This document shows, piece by piece, positions 24,872 to 33,261 of a DNA stretch of 64,000 bases (positions within the stretch are counted from its first letter, which is position 1; each line of letters opens with the position of its first letter). This DNA comes from Magnetococcales bacterium (GTDB taxonomy: Bacteria; Pseudomonadota; Magnetococcia; Magnetococcales; Magnetaquicoccaceae): NCBI GenBank assembly GCA_015231755.1, contig JADGAZ010000005.1, forward strand, positions 141,322 to 205,321. The letters are read 5' to 3'. The position numbers were made by a program, and so were the translations under genes. The notes beneath the pieces were generated by a model. That model was not told where the DNA came from and did no database searches. It saw nothing but the letters and a program-made list of their open reading frames with translations.

Positions 24872-26803
24872 ATGGATGATCAGCTGCATGCTTTGGTCGT
24901 GGACGACAACCCGATGGAACGGGCCTTGCTGTCCGGACTGCTCAAGAAATTGACCCGCTGGACCATCGTACCCCTCGCCTGCGCCACCGGAGAAGAGGCG
25001 CTTAAGCAGGTGGAACGGATGGATCCGCAAGTGGCCTTTGTGGATTATCGACTGGATCATGAATCGGGTATCGATCTGATCCGCAGTCTCAAGTCCATGG
25101 GAAGCCGTGCGGGATTCATTTTGTTCACCGGCACGGAAGGGGATGAGGCTCTGGTGGAAGCGGTCCGGGTCGGGGCCGATGACTATCTGCGCAAAAGCGA
25201 ATTGAGCGTGGAGAGTCTCAACCGGACCATTCATCATGTGCTGGAAAAAAGACGTACCGCCTGCAATCTGGAAGCCGCCCTCGCCGAACTTCAAAAGGCC
25301 AAGGCGCAACTGGAAAAACGGGTCGAAACCGATGCCGCCGTCCTGAGCGAGGCCCGGGAACGGTTGGACGCCATCGCCTCGGCGGCCCTTGATCCCATTT
25401 TGATCCTGGATGCCCAGATGCGGGTCACCTTCTGGAATCCGGCGGCCACCCGGGTGTTTGGTCAGACCCCGGAAGAGATTTTGGGGCGCCCGGTGCTGGA
25501 TTTGCTGCCTCCATCGGAGTTCGCCACCCGTCTGAAAAACACCTTCAAAAGTTTCAGTCGCACGGGCAAGGGGACCATGATCGGTCGGGTGGTCGAATTC
25601 ATGGTCAAGCACAAAAACGGCAAGACCTTTCCCGTGGAAGCCTCCTCGTCTGCCATCCAGATCCACAATGCCTGGCATGTGGTGGTGATTTTGCGGGATG
25701 TCACCAAGCATCGCAAAGACAAGGCGGCCCTGCTGCGGGCGCGGGACGCGGCCCAGCGGGCCACCAACCTGAAGGATCAATTCGTCTCCCTGGTGGCCCA
25801 TGACCTGCGGGGGCCATTCACTTCGATTCTGGGCTTTCTGGAGTTGCTGGACAACGATCCCAAGAACCCCTTGAGCAAAAAACAGAAAGGCTATCTGGCC
25901 TGGATCACCGAAAGCAGCGCCAAAATGCTGGCCCTGATCGACGAAATTCTGGACATCAGCCGTTTGAAAACCGGCAAGATCGTCCCGGAGCCGCGTTTCT
26001 TCAACGCCCGTTTCGCCGGAGACAAGGCCCTGGAGTCGATTCGACCCCTGGCCGAGCAGAAAGGCATCGAGCTGCTCAATACCCTGCCCGAAGCCTTCCG
26101 GCTGCACGCGGATCCGGCGTTGTTCGGCGAGGTGCTGCACAATCTGCTCACCAACGCCGTGAAATTTTGCAGCAAGGGGGATCGGATCACCTTGTTGCGT
26201 CCCCCGGGCAAGCCTTCCACCCTGGCGGTGCTGGACACAGGCGTGGGGATCCGTCAGAAACGATTGCCGAAATTGTTCAAGCTGGAAGAAAAAACCTCCA
26301 CCGTGGGCACTTCCGGCGAGCATGGCACCGGCTATGGATTGCCGTTCAGCCGGGATTTGCTGCGTGCCCATCACGGGGATCTGACGGTGGAGTCCAAGGA
26401 GGGCATCGGCAGCATCTTCTACGCCCAATTGCCGGAAGTGGTCCCCATGGCCTTGATCGTGGACGACGACGCGGAGTTTCGTCAGTTGCTGCTGGCCTTC
26501 CTGCACAACGACGGCGTTTCGACCCTGGAGTCCACCAACGGCTTGCAGGCGTTGGAAGTGCTCAAGAGTCGCTCCTGTCATCTGATCATCTGCGACGTGC
26601 AGATGCCCGGCATGGATGGTTTCACCTTTTTGGCCAAGGTGCGGGCCGATCCCAAGACCCGTCTGATCCCGGTGATTCTCGTGACCGGTGATGACACCAT
26701 CGAAACCCGTGAGACCGCTTTTCGCATCGGAGCCAACGACTTTATCAACAAGCCGTTCACCCCCACGGAGTTCATCCCCCGCGTGCGTCGTTTCGTGGGA
26801 TGA
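24872..26803 (+). CDS. REC-PAS-histidine kinase-REC hybrid signalling protein, 643 aa
   Basis: A cytoplasmic hybrid kinase with no membrane segment. N-terminal receiver: ALVVDDNPMERALLSGLL, Asp near residue 58 in VAFVDYRLDHESG, then a coiled-coil linker (about 125-165). PAS domain at about 170-290 (LILDAQMRVTFWNPAATRVF). HisKA with FVSLVAHDLRGPFTSILGF (His near 309), HATPase with NLLTNAVKFCSKGD and GTGYGLPFSRDLLRAH. C-terminal receiver: ALIVDDDAEFRQLLL, Asp near 573 in LIICDVQMPGMDGF, Lys in NDFINKPFTP. The HDLRGP box matches a kinase class with RsbU/BaeS-like H-boxes. The stop overlaps the ksgA start (ATGA), an odd pairing of a sensor with an rRNA enzyme. Confidence 0.93.
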   Translation: MDDQLHALVVDDNPMERALLSGLLKKLTRWTIVPLACATGEEALKQVERMDPQVAFVDYRLDHESGIDLIRSLKSMGSRAGFILFTGTEGDEALVEAVRVGADDYLRKSELSVESLNRTIHHVLEKRRTACNLEAALAELQKAKAQLEKRVETDAAVLSEARERLDAIASAALDPILILDAQMRVTFWNPAATRVFGQTPEEILGRPVLDLLPPSEFATRLKNTFKSFSRTGKGTMIGRVVEFMVKHKNGKTFPVEASSSAIQIHNAWHVVVILRDVTKHRKDKAALLRARDAAQRATNLKDQFVSLVAHDLRGPFTSILGFLELLDNDPKNPLSKKQKGYLAWITESSAKMLALIDEILDISRLKTGKIVPEPRFFNARFAGDKALESIRPLAEQKGIELLNTLPEAFRLHADPALFGEVLHNLLTNAVKFCSKGDRITLLRPPGKPSTLAVLDTGVGIRQKRLPKLFKLEEKTSTVGTSGEHGTGYGLPFSRDLLRAHHGDLTVESKEGIGSIFYAQLPEVVPMALIVDDDAEFRQLLLAFLHNDGVSTLESTNGLQALEVLKSRSCHLIICDVQMPGMDGFTFLAKVRADPKTRLIPVILVTGDDTIETRETAFRIGANDFINKPFTPTEFIPRVRRFVG

Positions 26804-27675
26804 ACGGTTCCTCTGGAGGCCATGGGGTTGCGGTTCCGGCGGCCAAAAAACGGCTTGGACAACATTTTCTTGCCGATTCCGAGGTGGCCCGGGAGATTGT
26901 CCGGGCCTCTGGAGTGGGACCGGGGGATCGGGTGGTGGAGATCGGTCCCGGACCGGGTGCCTTGACCGTTTGGCTGCTGCGGGCTGCCGGACGGGTGTGG
27001 GCCATCGAGCTGGATGCGGAGTTGTTGCCGGTTTTGATGCAGCGCACCGCCGGTCTGGGGGAGCTGCACGTGGAGAGGACCGACGCCTTGCGGGTGGACT
27101 ATGGGGCGTTGGCGGAAACCCTGGGCGGGGAGCTGCGCATCGTGGCCAATCTGCCCTATAATATCAGCACCCCTTTGCTGATGCGTTTCATCGATCAGCG
27201 GGCGGCCATCGTCCAGATGACCCTGATGGTGCAAACCGAAGTGGCGGAACGGCTCTACGCCCGGCCCGGCACCAAGGCCTATGGGGCCTTGTCGGTGCCC
27301 TGCGGCTTGTGGATGGAGATCGAACCGGTGCTGCATGTGCCTCCCGGCGCGTTTCGTCCGCCCCCCAAGGTCAACTCCACCGTGGTGCGACTGACCCGGC
27401 GGGCCGCTCCCCTGGCCCGGGTGGATGACCCCGGAATTTTCTCCCAGGTGGTGCGGGCCGCGTTTGGTCAACGCCGCAAGGTGCTGGCCAACGCCCTGCG
27501 GGTGATGGGGGATCCGGCCCGCCAGTGGCTGGAACGGGCGGAAATCGATCCGGAACGCCGGGGCGAGACCCTTTCGATTCCGGAGTTCGCCCGACTGGCC
27601 AATGTGATTCACGCCTCAGGGGGGAGCGACTCCCCGGATCACTCTCCCACCATCATGAACGCCGACCAGATATAG
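26800..27675 (+). CDS. ksgA: 16S rRNA dimethyladenosine transferase, 291 aa
   Basis: It dimethylates the two adjacent adenines in the 3'-terminal hairpin of 16S rRNA during small-subunit maturation, using SAM. Motifs seen: KKRLGQHFLADSEVA at the N-terminus, SAM-binding VVEIGPGPGALTVWLL, acidic AIELDAELLPVL, catalytic NLPYNISTPLL, and TEVAERLYARPGTKAYGALS. The length is slightly above usual because of about 16 extra N-terminal residues. The ATG overlaps the upstream kinase stop. Its 3' end overlaps the convergent CHAT gene by 37 bases. Confidence 0.96.
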   Translation: MNGSSGGHGVAVPAAKKRLGQHFLADSEVAREIVRASGVGPGDRVVEIGPGPGALTVWLLRAAGRVWAIELDAELLPVLMQRTAGLGELHVERTDALRVDYGALAETLGGELRIVANLPYNISTPLLMRFIDQRAAIVQMTLMVQTEVAERLYARPGTKAYGALSVPCGLWMEIEPVLHVPPGAFRPPPKVNSTVVRLTRRAAPLARVDDPGIFSQVVRAAFGQRRKVLANALRVMGDPARQWLERAEIDPERRGETLSIPEFARLANVIHASGGSDSPDHSPTIMNADQI

Positions 27676-30600
27676 GGGTGTTTCCACTCGCTGGACTCCA
27701 GCAGATCCAGTTGGGACTCCCGCAAGGCCCGATGGGCGCTCATCCCTTCTCCGAGACGGGCGTAGAGATTGGTCATAAGTGCCTGAGTGCCCGCGTCGCT
27801 CACCTCCCACAACGAGGCGATGACCGATTTGGCTCCCGCCTCCTGGAAGGCCCGACGCAAACCGTAGACCCCTTCGCCTTCGTGCATCTCCCCGAGTCCG
27901 GTTTCGCAGGCCGACAGCACCGCCAGTCGTGTGCCGGTCAGATCCATGCCCAGCACCTCCAGGGCGGTGAGTACCCCATCGTTGTCCGTGTCCAGTTCTC
28001 CGAGGAAGCGGGCGTTGGCGTTGATGCCGGCAAAGGCCAGACCGGCCCGCAACAACGGATTGTCTCCGGGAGGGGGAAGCTTCAACTCGCCACCACGGGC
28101 CAGTTTCAGGAGTCGTTTCTTGAGGTTGTCGTCGGGTTTGAGGAAAAAGCCGTGGGTGGCGATGTGCAGAATCTCCGGTGGCGTCGCGAGCGATTGCAAC
28201 GCCGACTCCTGGGCTTCGTGTTTCATCAGCACGGTGTTGTTTTTTTTGCGGCCCGTGGCCTGTCCGGAGATCAGCCGCCCCTCTTTTTCCGCGCCGGGCA
28301 GCGGATCGAAATGCAGTCCCCGCATGCCCGACGAGAAGGCCCGCAATCCCTGCTTGAGTTCGGATGAGCGTCTCCCCTGGAGGGATTCCGACTCCTTTTC
28401 CTTTGCTTTCAGCTTTTTGGCCTGGTCTCCTCCCACCTTGTCGGAGTCGTAATCCGGACCGGCCAGGATCAGGTAGTTGCCTTTGGCTTCGGGCACAGCG
28501 GAAGGGACCAGATCCCGGCTCGACGACAGCAGATGCAGATCCGTATCCCGGGCCAGATAGTCATCCTCCGGATTCACCAGGGCCGGGAAGGGGAGGATGT
28601 TGAGCATGCCGTCCGGAACCACATACACCTGTTCCCGTTTGCCGATACGCTGCTTGATGGGTGCCCAGATCCGGTCATAGGCGGTGCGGCCCATTTTTTT
28701 GATGCTCTCTTCGTCCGCCTCTTCCTCCTGGATGATGGCCCGATAGTCGGTGACGATTTTTTGCACCCCGTCCGGATCCGGATAGACCACCCGGTCGAAC
28801 ACCACCTTGCCCTTGTCCTGGAACACAATGGCCGCCTGCAATCCGCTGCGTTCTTCATCCTTGTAGGCCAGGAATTCCACCAGGGCGGCCTTTTCCGGCA
28901 GATGTTTCACCAGGGTGTCGAGGGTGATGGGCGTGGTGGTGTGTTGCAGTCGTTTGCTGGCCCGTCCCAGTTCCAGTTGCAGCCGTTCCACGTCGTTTTC
29001 CAGATCGTGGATCACCTTCAAATGGGTGCTGGCGGTCTCCGGGGTGGGGCCGGAGAGGGTCAACGAGGCCAGCCGTTTGCGGGTTTCCGTCAACCGTTCG
29101 CTGATCGCCTTGAGCGCCGGATCGTTCCCCAGTCGGGCAATCTGCCGGATCTCCGAGGTGATCTTGAGCAGCAATCCCTTGCGTCGCAAACCCACCTCGA
29201 ACGCCTCGCGCCCTCCGGTGGCCGGATCCATCTCCCCCAGCCGGGTCAGGTAGGTGTTGAGTTCCGGGGCATGCAGCCGGATGTATCCCTCCCGGGCGTT
29301 GTCCCCGGTGGACCAGAGCATGCGATCCAGAAAATCCGAACGGCGGATGAACAGTTCCTTGCGTACCTTGAACGCATCCGGGTGTTTGGTCTTCTCCAGG
29401 ATCGAGGCCAGGGTTTCCAAGACCTCGAAGGCGTAGGGATGCAAGGGTCCGACCGCCTCTTCGGCCTTGGCGCGGGCCTGGCGGGCCAGCTCTTCCGCCT
29501 CTTTGTGGCGTCCCATGTCCCGCAGCAGCAGGCTCAAGTCGTTCATGGAGCGGATCACATCCGGATGGCGCTCTCCGAGGGTTTTCCGGCGTCCTTCCAG
29601 GGCTTTGGTGAAGAGTTTTTCCGCCTCCTGATGCTGTCCCAGATGATGGGTGACCCGGGCCAGATTGTTCAGGGCCTTCAGGGTGCGGGGATGACGTCCC
29701 CCCAGCGTGGCGCTCCAGCTTTCCAGTGCTTGACGGAACAAGGGTGCGGCCTTGGCTTCTTCTCGTTGCAGCAGATGCAGATAGGCCAGATTGTTGATCA
29801 CCGCCACCGTGTCCACATGCCGCTCCCCGAGCCGTTTGCGATAGGCGTCGATGGCGTTGTGATACAGGGGTTCGGCCTTGTCGAAGTTGCCTTGGCTTTC
29901 GTGCAGCAAGGCGAGATTGTTCATGGTGGTCAGGGTGATGGGGCGTTCGGGACCGAATTGTTTTTGAGCCAGTTCGAGAGCCCGTCGCAACACCGGTTCC
30001 GCGTCGTCGTAGAGTCCCGCCTGTTCCAGCAGTTGCCCCAGATTGTTGAGGGTGGTGATGGTGACCGGATGGGATTCCCCCAGGGTCTTGGTGAGGGATT
30101 CCAGGGTCGTCTTGAGCAGGGTTTCCGCGGCGGCCAGATCTCCTCTTTTTTCGAGGATGGTGGCCAGCTCCACACGCAAGGCCAGGGTCGAGGGGTGTTC
30201 CTCTCCCTGTTCGGCGGCGAGTTCTTTCAGGAGTTTGCGGGTCTGGTTTTCCGCCTCCTGGAAATCGCTCTGGTCTGCCAGCAGATGAATCCGGGCCGTG
30301 GTGGCTTCGACGGTCAACGGATCCTTGGTGCCGGCGGGCAGCCGGGCCAGAACCGGCTTGAGGAGCGCTTCGGCCCGTTTGAGTTCTCCCAGACGACGGT
30401 TGGCCTCGGCGGCTCCGATGCGTGTGGCAAGGGGGGTGGGATCTTCTTTCGGCAGGATGGCTTCCAGAATGGTCAGGCTTTGTTCGTAGGCGTCCCGGGC
30501 CATGGGGAAGGCCTCGCGGGCCATGTTCAGGGCCGCGAACCGTTCCAGACAACGGGCGGTTTCCGGGTGATGATAACCATGGACCCCGGCGGAACGGGAA

Positions 30601-31646
30601 CAGACCTCCCGCAGCATCGTTTCCGCCTCGTCATGGGATCCCAGTTCCTGGAGCAGTCGGGCCAGGGCCAGATCGTTGTCCATGGCCAGGGGATGCCCGG
30701 CTCCGATTTTGGCGGCCCAGCCGCCGCGGGCGGCTTGATACATATCACGGGCGGCGGCGGGATTGTTTTGGGTCTCCAGGAGTTCCGCCAGGGCCTTGCC
30801 GGTGGCGAGGCTTTCCGGATGGTTGGGCCCCAGTGCCTTTTGGGCATGGGTCGCTGCCTGCTTGAGCAAAGGTTCGGCCTCGGCCACCTTGCCCATCAGG
30901 GTCAGATAGGTGCCCAGCTCCCGTTCGCTCATGAAGGTGGAGGCGTGTTGCGCCCCGAGATTCTCCCGGGCCAGATCCGCTGCCTGTTTTCCCAGGCGGA
31001 TGGCGGTGTCCAGATCCCCCTTTTCGGCGGCGGCCATGGCCTCTTCCCGGGTCTTGGACCATACCCCCGCCACCTCGGCCTTGCTGGCTGGAATGACTCC
31101 GGCTTGGTTGAGGGTTTCATCCACCCAGGGGGGCATGGTATTGACCATTCGGCTGATTTCCCCGTTGTACATGGCCGCATCCTTGGTATCGCCTCCCTTG
31201 GCGGCCAGGGTGGCGGCTTTGCGGAAATACTCCAGGGCTTTGGCGGTCTCTCCCGCCTGGAGGCTGGCCGTGGCCGCGTTGTGCAGCCAGTCCTTGTGCC
31301 CCGGATCCCGTTCGTGGGCCTTGGCAAAGCGGGTCATGGCCTGCTGGAAATCGTTGGCCTGCATAGCCTTTTTGCCTGCTTCCGCCTCTTTGGCCGCCGT
31401 GGGGTCGTTTTGGGCTGCCGGAGGCGCGGGGGGTGGCGTCAGCAGTGGGGCGTTGCCGGTGGTTTTTTCAGCGTTTGCCGGTTTGACGACCGCCCCGGCC
31501 CGTTGTTTTTCGTCCGGAGCGCCGGACGCGGCCAGCGCGGTCAGTGGCCAGGAGGATCCCAGCAACAGACCGAGCGCGATCACGGATAACGGCTTTATCC
31601 GCCGTGGATAGTGGACACGAAAACAATGGGGGCGGGAAAGAGACAT
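27639..31646 (-). CDS. Secreted TPR-CHAT protein (caspase-like peptidase fold), 1335 aa
   Basis: The N-terminus has a signal peptide (PLSVIALGLLLGSSWPLTAL followed by AASG), preceded by GGAGAG close to the ATG at 31646. A Pro/Ala-rich linker follows, then about 600 residues of kinesin-light-chain-type TPRs (repeats such as LGESHPVTITTLNNLGQLLE and LGERHVDTVAVINNLAYLHL). A helical region comes next and then a C-terminal CHAT domain (about 930-1335) with the His of EILHIATHGFFLK and the Cys of LAVLSACETGLGE, so the catalytic dyad is intact. Between them ELDTDNDGVLTALE has EF-hand spacing. CHAT proteins cleave partner proteins; substrate and compartment (likely periplasmic) are inferred. Confidence 0.92.
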   Translation of the reverse strand: MSLSRPHCFRVHYPRRIKPLSVIALGLLLGSSWPLTALAASGAPDEKQRAGAVVKPANAEKTTGNAPLLTPPPAPPAAQNDPTAAKEAEAGKKAMQANDFQQAMTRFAKAHERDPGHKDWLHNAATASLQAGETAKALEYFRKAATLAAKGGDTKDAAMYNGEISRMVNTMPPWVDETLNQAGVIPASKAEVAGVWSKTREEAMAAAEKGDLDTAIRLGKQAADLARENLGAQHASTFMSERELGTYLTLMGKVAEAEPLLKQAATHAQKALGPNHPESLATGKALAELLETQNNPAAARDMYQAARGGWAAKIGAGHPLAMDNDLALARLLQELGSHDEAETMLREVCSRSAGVHGYHHPETARCLERFAALNMAREAFPMARDAYEQSLTILEAILPKEDPTPLATRIGAAEANRRLGELKRAEALLKPVLARLPAGTKDPLTVEATTARIHLLADQSDFQEAENQTRKLLKELAAEQGEEHPSTLALRVELATILEKRGDLAAAETLLKTTLESLTKTLGESHPVTITTLNNLGQLLEQAGLYDDAEPVLRRALELAQKQFGPERPITLTTMNNLALLHESQGNFDKAEPLYHNAIDAYRKRLGERHVDTVAVINNLAYLHLLQREEAKAAPLFRQALESWSATLGGRHPRTLKALNNLARVTHHLGQHQEAEKLFTKALEGRRKTLGERHPDVIRSMNDLSLLLRDMGRHKEAEELARQARAKAEEAVGPLHPYAFEVLETLASILEKTKHPDAFKVRKELFIRRSDFLDRMLWSTGDNAREGYIRLHAPELNTYLTRLGEMDPATGGREAFEVGLRRKGLLLKITSEIRQIARLGNDPALKAISERLTETRKRLASLTLSGPTPETASTHLKVIHDLENDVERLQLELGRASKRLQHTTTPITLDTLVKHLPEKAALVEFLAYKDEERSGLQAAIVFQDKGKVVFDRVVYPDPDGVQKIVTDYRAIIQEEEADEESIKKMGRTAYDRIWAPIKQRIGKREQVYVVPDGMLNILPFPALVNPEDDYLARDTDLHLLSSSRDLVPSAVPEAKGNYLILAGPDYDSDKVGGDQAKKLKAKEKESESLQGRRSSELKQGLRAFSSGMRGLHFDPLPGAEKEGRLISGQATGRKKNNTVLMKHEAQESALQSLATPPEILHIATHGFFLKPDDNLKKRLLKLARGGELKLPPPGDNPLLRAGLAFAGINANARFLGELDTDNDGVLTALEVLGMDLTGTRLAVLSACETGLGEMHEGEGVYGLRRAFQEAGAKSVIASLWEVSDAGTQALMTNLYARLGEGMSAHRALRESQLDLLESSEWKHPYIWSAFMMVGE

Positions 31647-31832
31647 GGGACTCTCCACGGGATGGGTTTTCAGGGGGCCATGGAGGGCATGCTAACCGAT
31701 TTTGAGGCGGGTTTCATGGCAATTCCGGCCAGGGGGTGTTTTTTGGTGGGGGTGGGGCGTGTTGGATGGGGGCAAGCGAGGATAATTTAAAGATTGAAAG
31801 GGGGTGCGGAAGTTTCTGCCCAATCTACCCGT

Positions 31833-31862
31833 CGCCCCGTACCACGCCGGTGACACGGGGCG
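31833..31862. other. Hairpin between the CHAT gene and a small gene
   Basis: CGCCCCGT-ACCAC and its partner GTG-ACACGGGGCG fold into a stem of about 11 paired bases around a 4-base loop. It lies just beyond the stop of the minus-strand 65-aa gene and may end its transcript, although no T run follows. Confidence 0.4.
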
Positions 31863-31880
31863 GGGAGAGGAGGGGACTTC

Positions 31881-32078
31881 CTACCCCTTCTTCACATACC
31901 AAACCGCAAAAGTCTCCATGGCGCCGCGCAGGGTTTTGAACGCTTCGCTGTCGAGCAGATCCTGTTTTTTGGCGGAATCGAGGTTGAAATCGGTGGTCAG
32001 ATCCTCGGCGAAGCGGAGGATGGTCTCCCGGATCAATTCCTGGGAGTCGTTGAGGATTTCATCGACGCGGCATGTCAT
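31881..32078 (-). CDS. Small hypothetical protein, 65 aa
   Basis: A compact acidic, helical protein (DEILNDSQELIRETILRFAE, then AMETFAVWYVKKG) without signal peptide or membrane segment. AAGGAA stands about 9 bases before the ATG, and coding character is consistent with the chromosome. It lies alone between the CHAT gene and yejB and is followed by a hairpin. I do not recognise a family. Confidence 0.6.
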   Translation of the reverse strand: MTCRVDEILNDSQELIRETILRFAEDLTTDFNLDSAKKQDLLDSEAFKTLRGAMETFAVWYVKKG

Positions 32079-32201
32079 GGGTGGTTCCTTCTGTGTGACG
32101 GAGTGGCAAGAAAGCCGTCCAGATACGGCATCAAGGATTACTGTAGCGTTACACCGGTGGCGAACGCCAGAAGATTTTTGATTCCGGGGGGCTTTGTTTT
32201 T

Positions 32202-33260
32202 TTAATGGGCCCCTTCAAAGGTGATGCGGGGATCGGCGACCACATAGGTCAGATCGGTGATCAGTTTGGTGACCAGTCCCAGCAGCGTATAGAAATACAG
32301 GGTGGCCAACACCACCGGATAGTCCCGGTTGATGACCGATTCGTAACCCAGCAATCCCAGTCCGTCGAGACTGAAGATGGTTTCGATGAGCAGACTGCCA
32401 CTGAAGAACGCGGCCACGAACGAGCCGGGAAAGCCGGTGACCAGGGGAATCAGGGCGTTGCGGAACACATGACGGTACAGCACGGCCCGTTCGGTGATGC
32501 CCTTGGCCCGGGCCGTGAGGACGTACTGTTTGGAAATTTCTTCCAGAAAGCTGTTTTTGGTGAGCATGGTCATCACCGCGAAGGATCCCACCACCGAGGC
32601 GAAGACTGGCAACACCATATGCCACAGATAGTCGGTGATGCGGGCGGTCCAGGAGAGGGATTCCCAGTGGTCCGAGACCAGCCCGCGGATCGGAAACAGA
32701 TCCCAGAAACTGCCACCGCCGAACAGCACGATCAGCAGCACCCCCAGCACAAAGCCGGGAATGGAGTATCCGGCCAGGATCAGCGCCGAGGTGACGGCAT
32801 CGAAGCGGTCGCCGTGGCGTACCGCCTTGCGGATTCCCAGGGGGATGCTCACCAGATAGGTGAGCAGAAAGGTCCACATGCCCAACGAAATGGAGACCGG
32901 CAGTTTGTCGATCACCAGAGCGGTCACGGAGCGGTGATGGTAGTAGGAGTCCCCGAAGTCGAAACGCAGATAGTTGCCGATCATGAGCAAGAAGCGTTCG
33001 TGGGCCGGGCGGTCGAAGCCGTAGAGTTTGCTCAACGCCGCGATCTGATCCGGGCTGAGTCCCTTGGCACCCCGATACAGTCCGCCGCTGGAAGGGGTGG
33101 AGAGTTCTCCCTGGCCGCCGGAGGAGCCGGCCTCCATGCGAGCGATCATCTGTTCCACCGGTCCACCGGGCACGAACTGGATCACCACGAAGGTGACGGC
33201 CATGATCCCCAGCAGGGTGGGAATCATCAACAGCAGGCGGCGCAGAATGTAGGCACCCAT
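32202..33260 (-). CDS. yejB: Microcin C/oligopeptide ABC transporter permease YejB, 352 aa
   Basis: An inner-membrane permease of the DppB/OppB class. It opens with the typical MGAYILRRLLLMIPTLLGIM segment and FVPGGPVEQM, followed by the large periplasmic loop and further membrane helices. The cytoplasmic EAA loop contains YVLTARAKGITERAVLYRHV, and the end has NRDYPVVLATLYFYTLLGLV. YejB-type permeases are about 350-365 aa, so this is full length. It starts one base after the yejA stop. The second permease YejE and ATPase YejF that complete the transporter are not downstream in this window. Confidence 0.92.
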   Translation of the reverse strand: MGAYILRRLLLMIPTLLGIMAVTFVVIQFVPGGPVEQMIARMEAGSSGGQGELSTPSSGGLYRGAKGLSPDQIAALSKLYGFDRPAHERFLLMIGNYLRFDFGDSYYHHRSVTALVIDKLPVSISLGMWTFLLTYLVSIPLGIRKAVRHGDRFDAVTSALILAGYSIPGFVLGVLLIVLFGGGSFWDLFPIRGLVSDHWESLSWTARITDYLWHMVLPVFASVVGSFAVMTMLTKNSFLEEISKQYVLTARAKGITERAVLYRHVFRNALIPLVTGFPGSFVAAFFSGSLLIETIFSLDGLGLLGYESVINRDYPVVLATLYFYTLLGLVTKLITDLTYVVADPRITFEGAH

Positions 33261-33261
33261 G

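Noticed and set aside
24635..26581. 648-codon minus-strand frame opposite the REC-PAS-HK-REC gene
   Set aside because: The plus strand has unambiguous kinase motifs; this frame is its antisense.
28533..31589. 1018-codon open frame opposite the CHAT gene
   Set aside because: Gln/Gly/Phe-rich shadow sequence typical of the antisense of TPR genes; no ribosome-binding site or domain.
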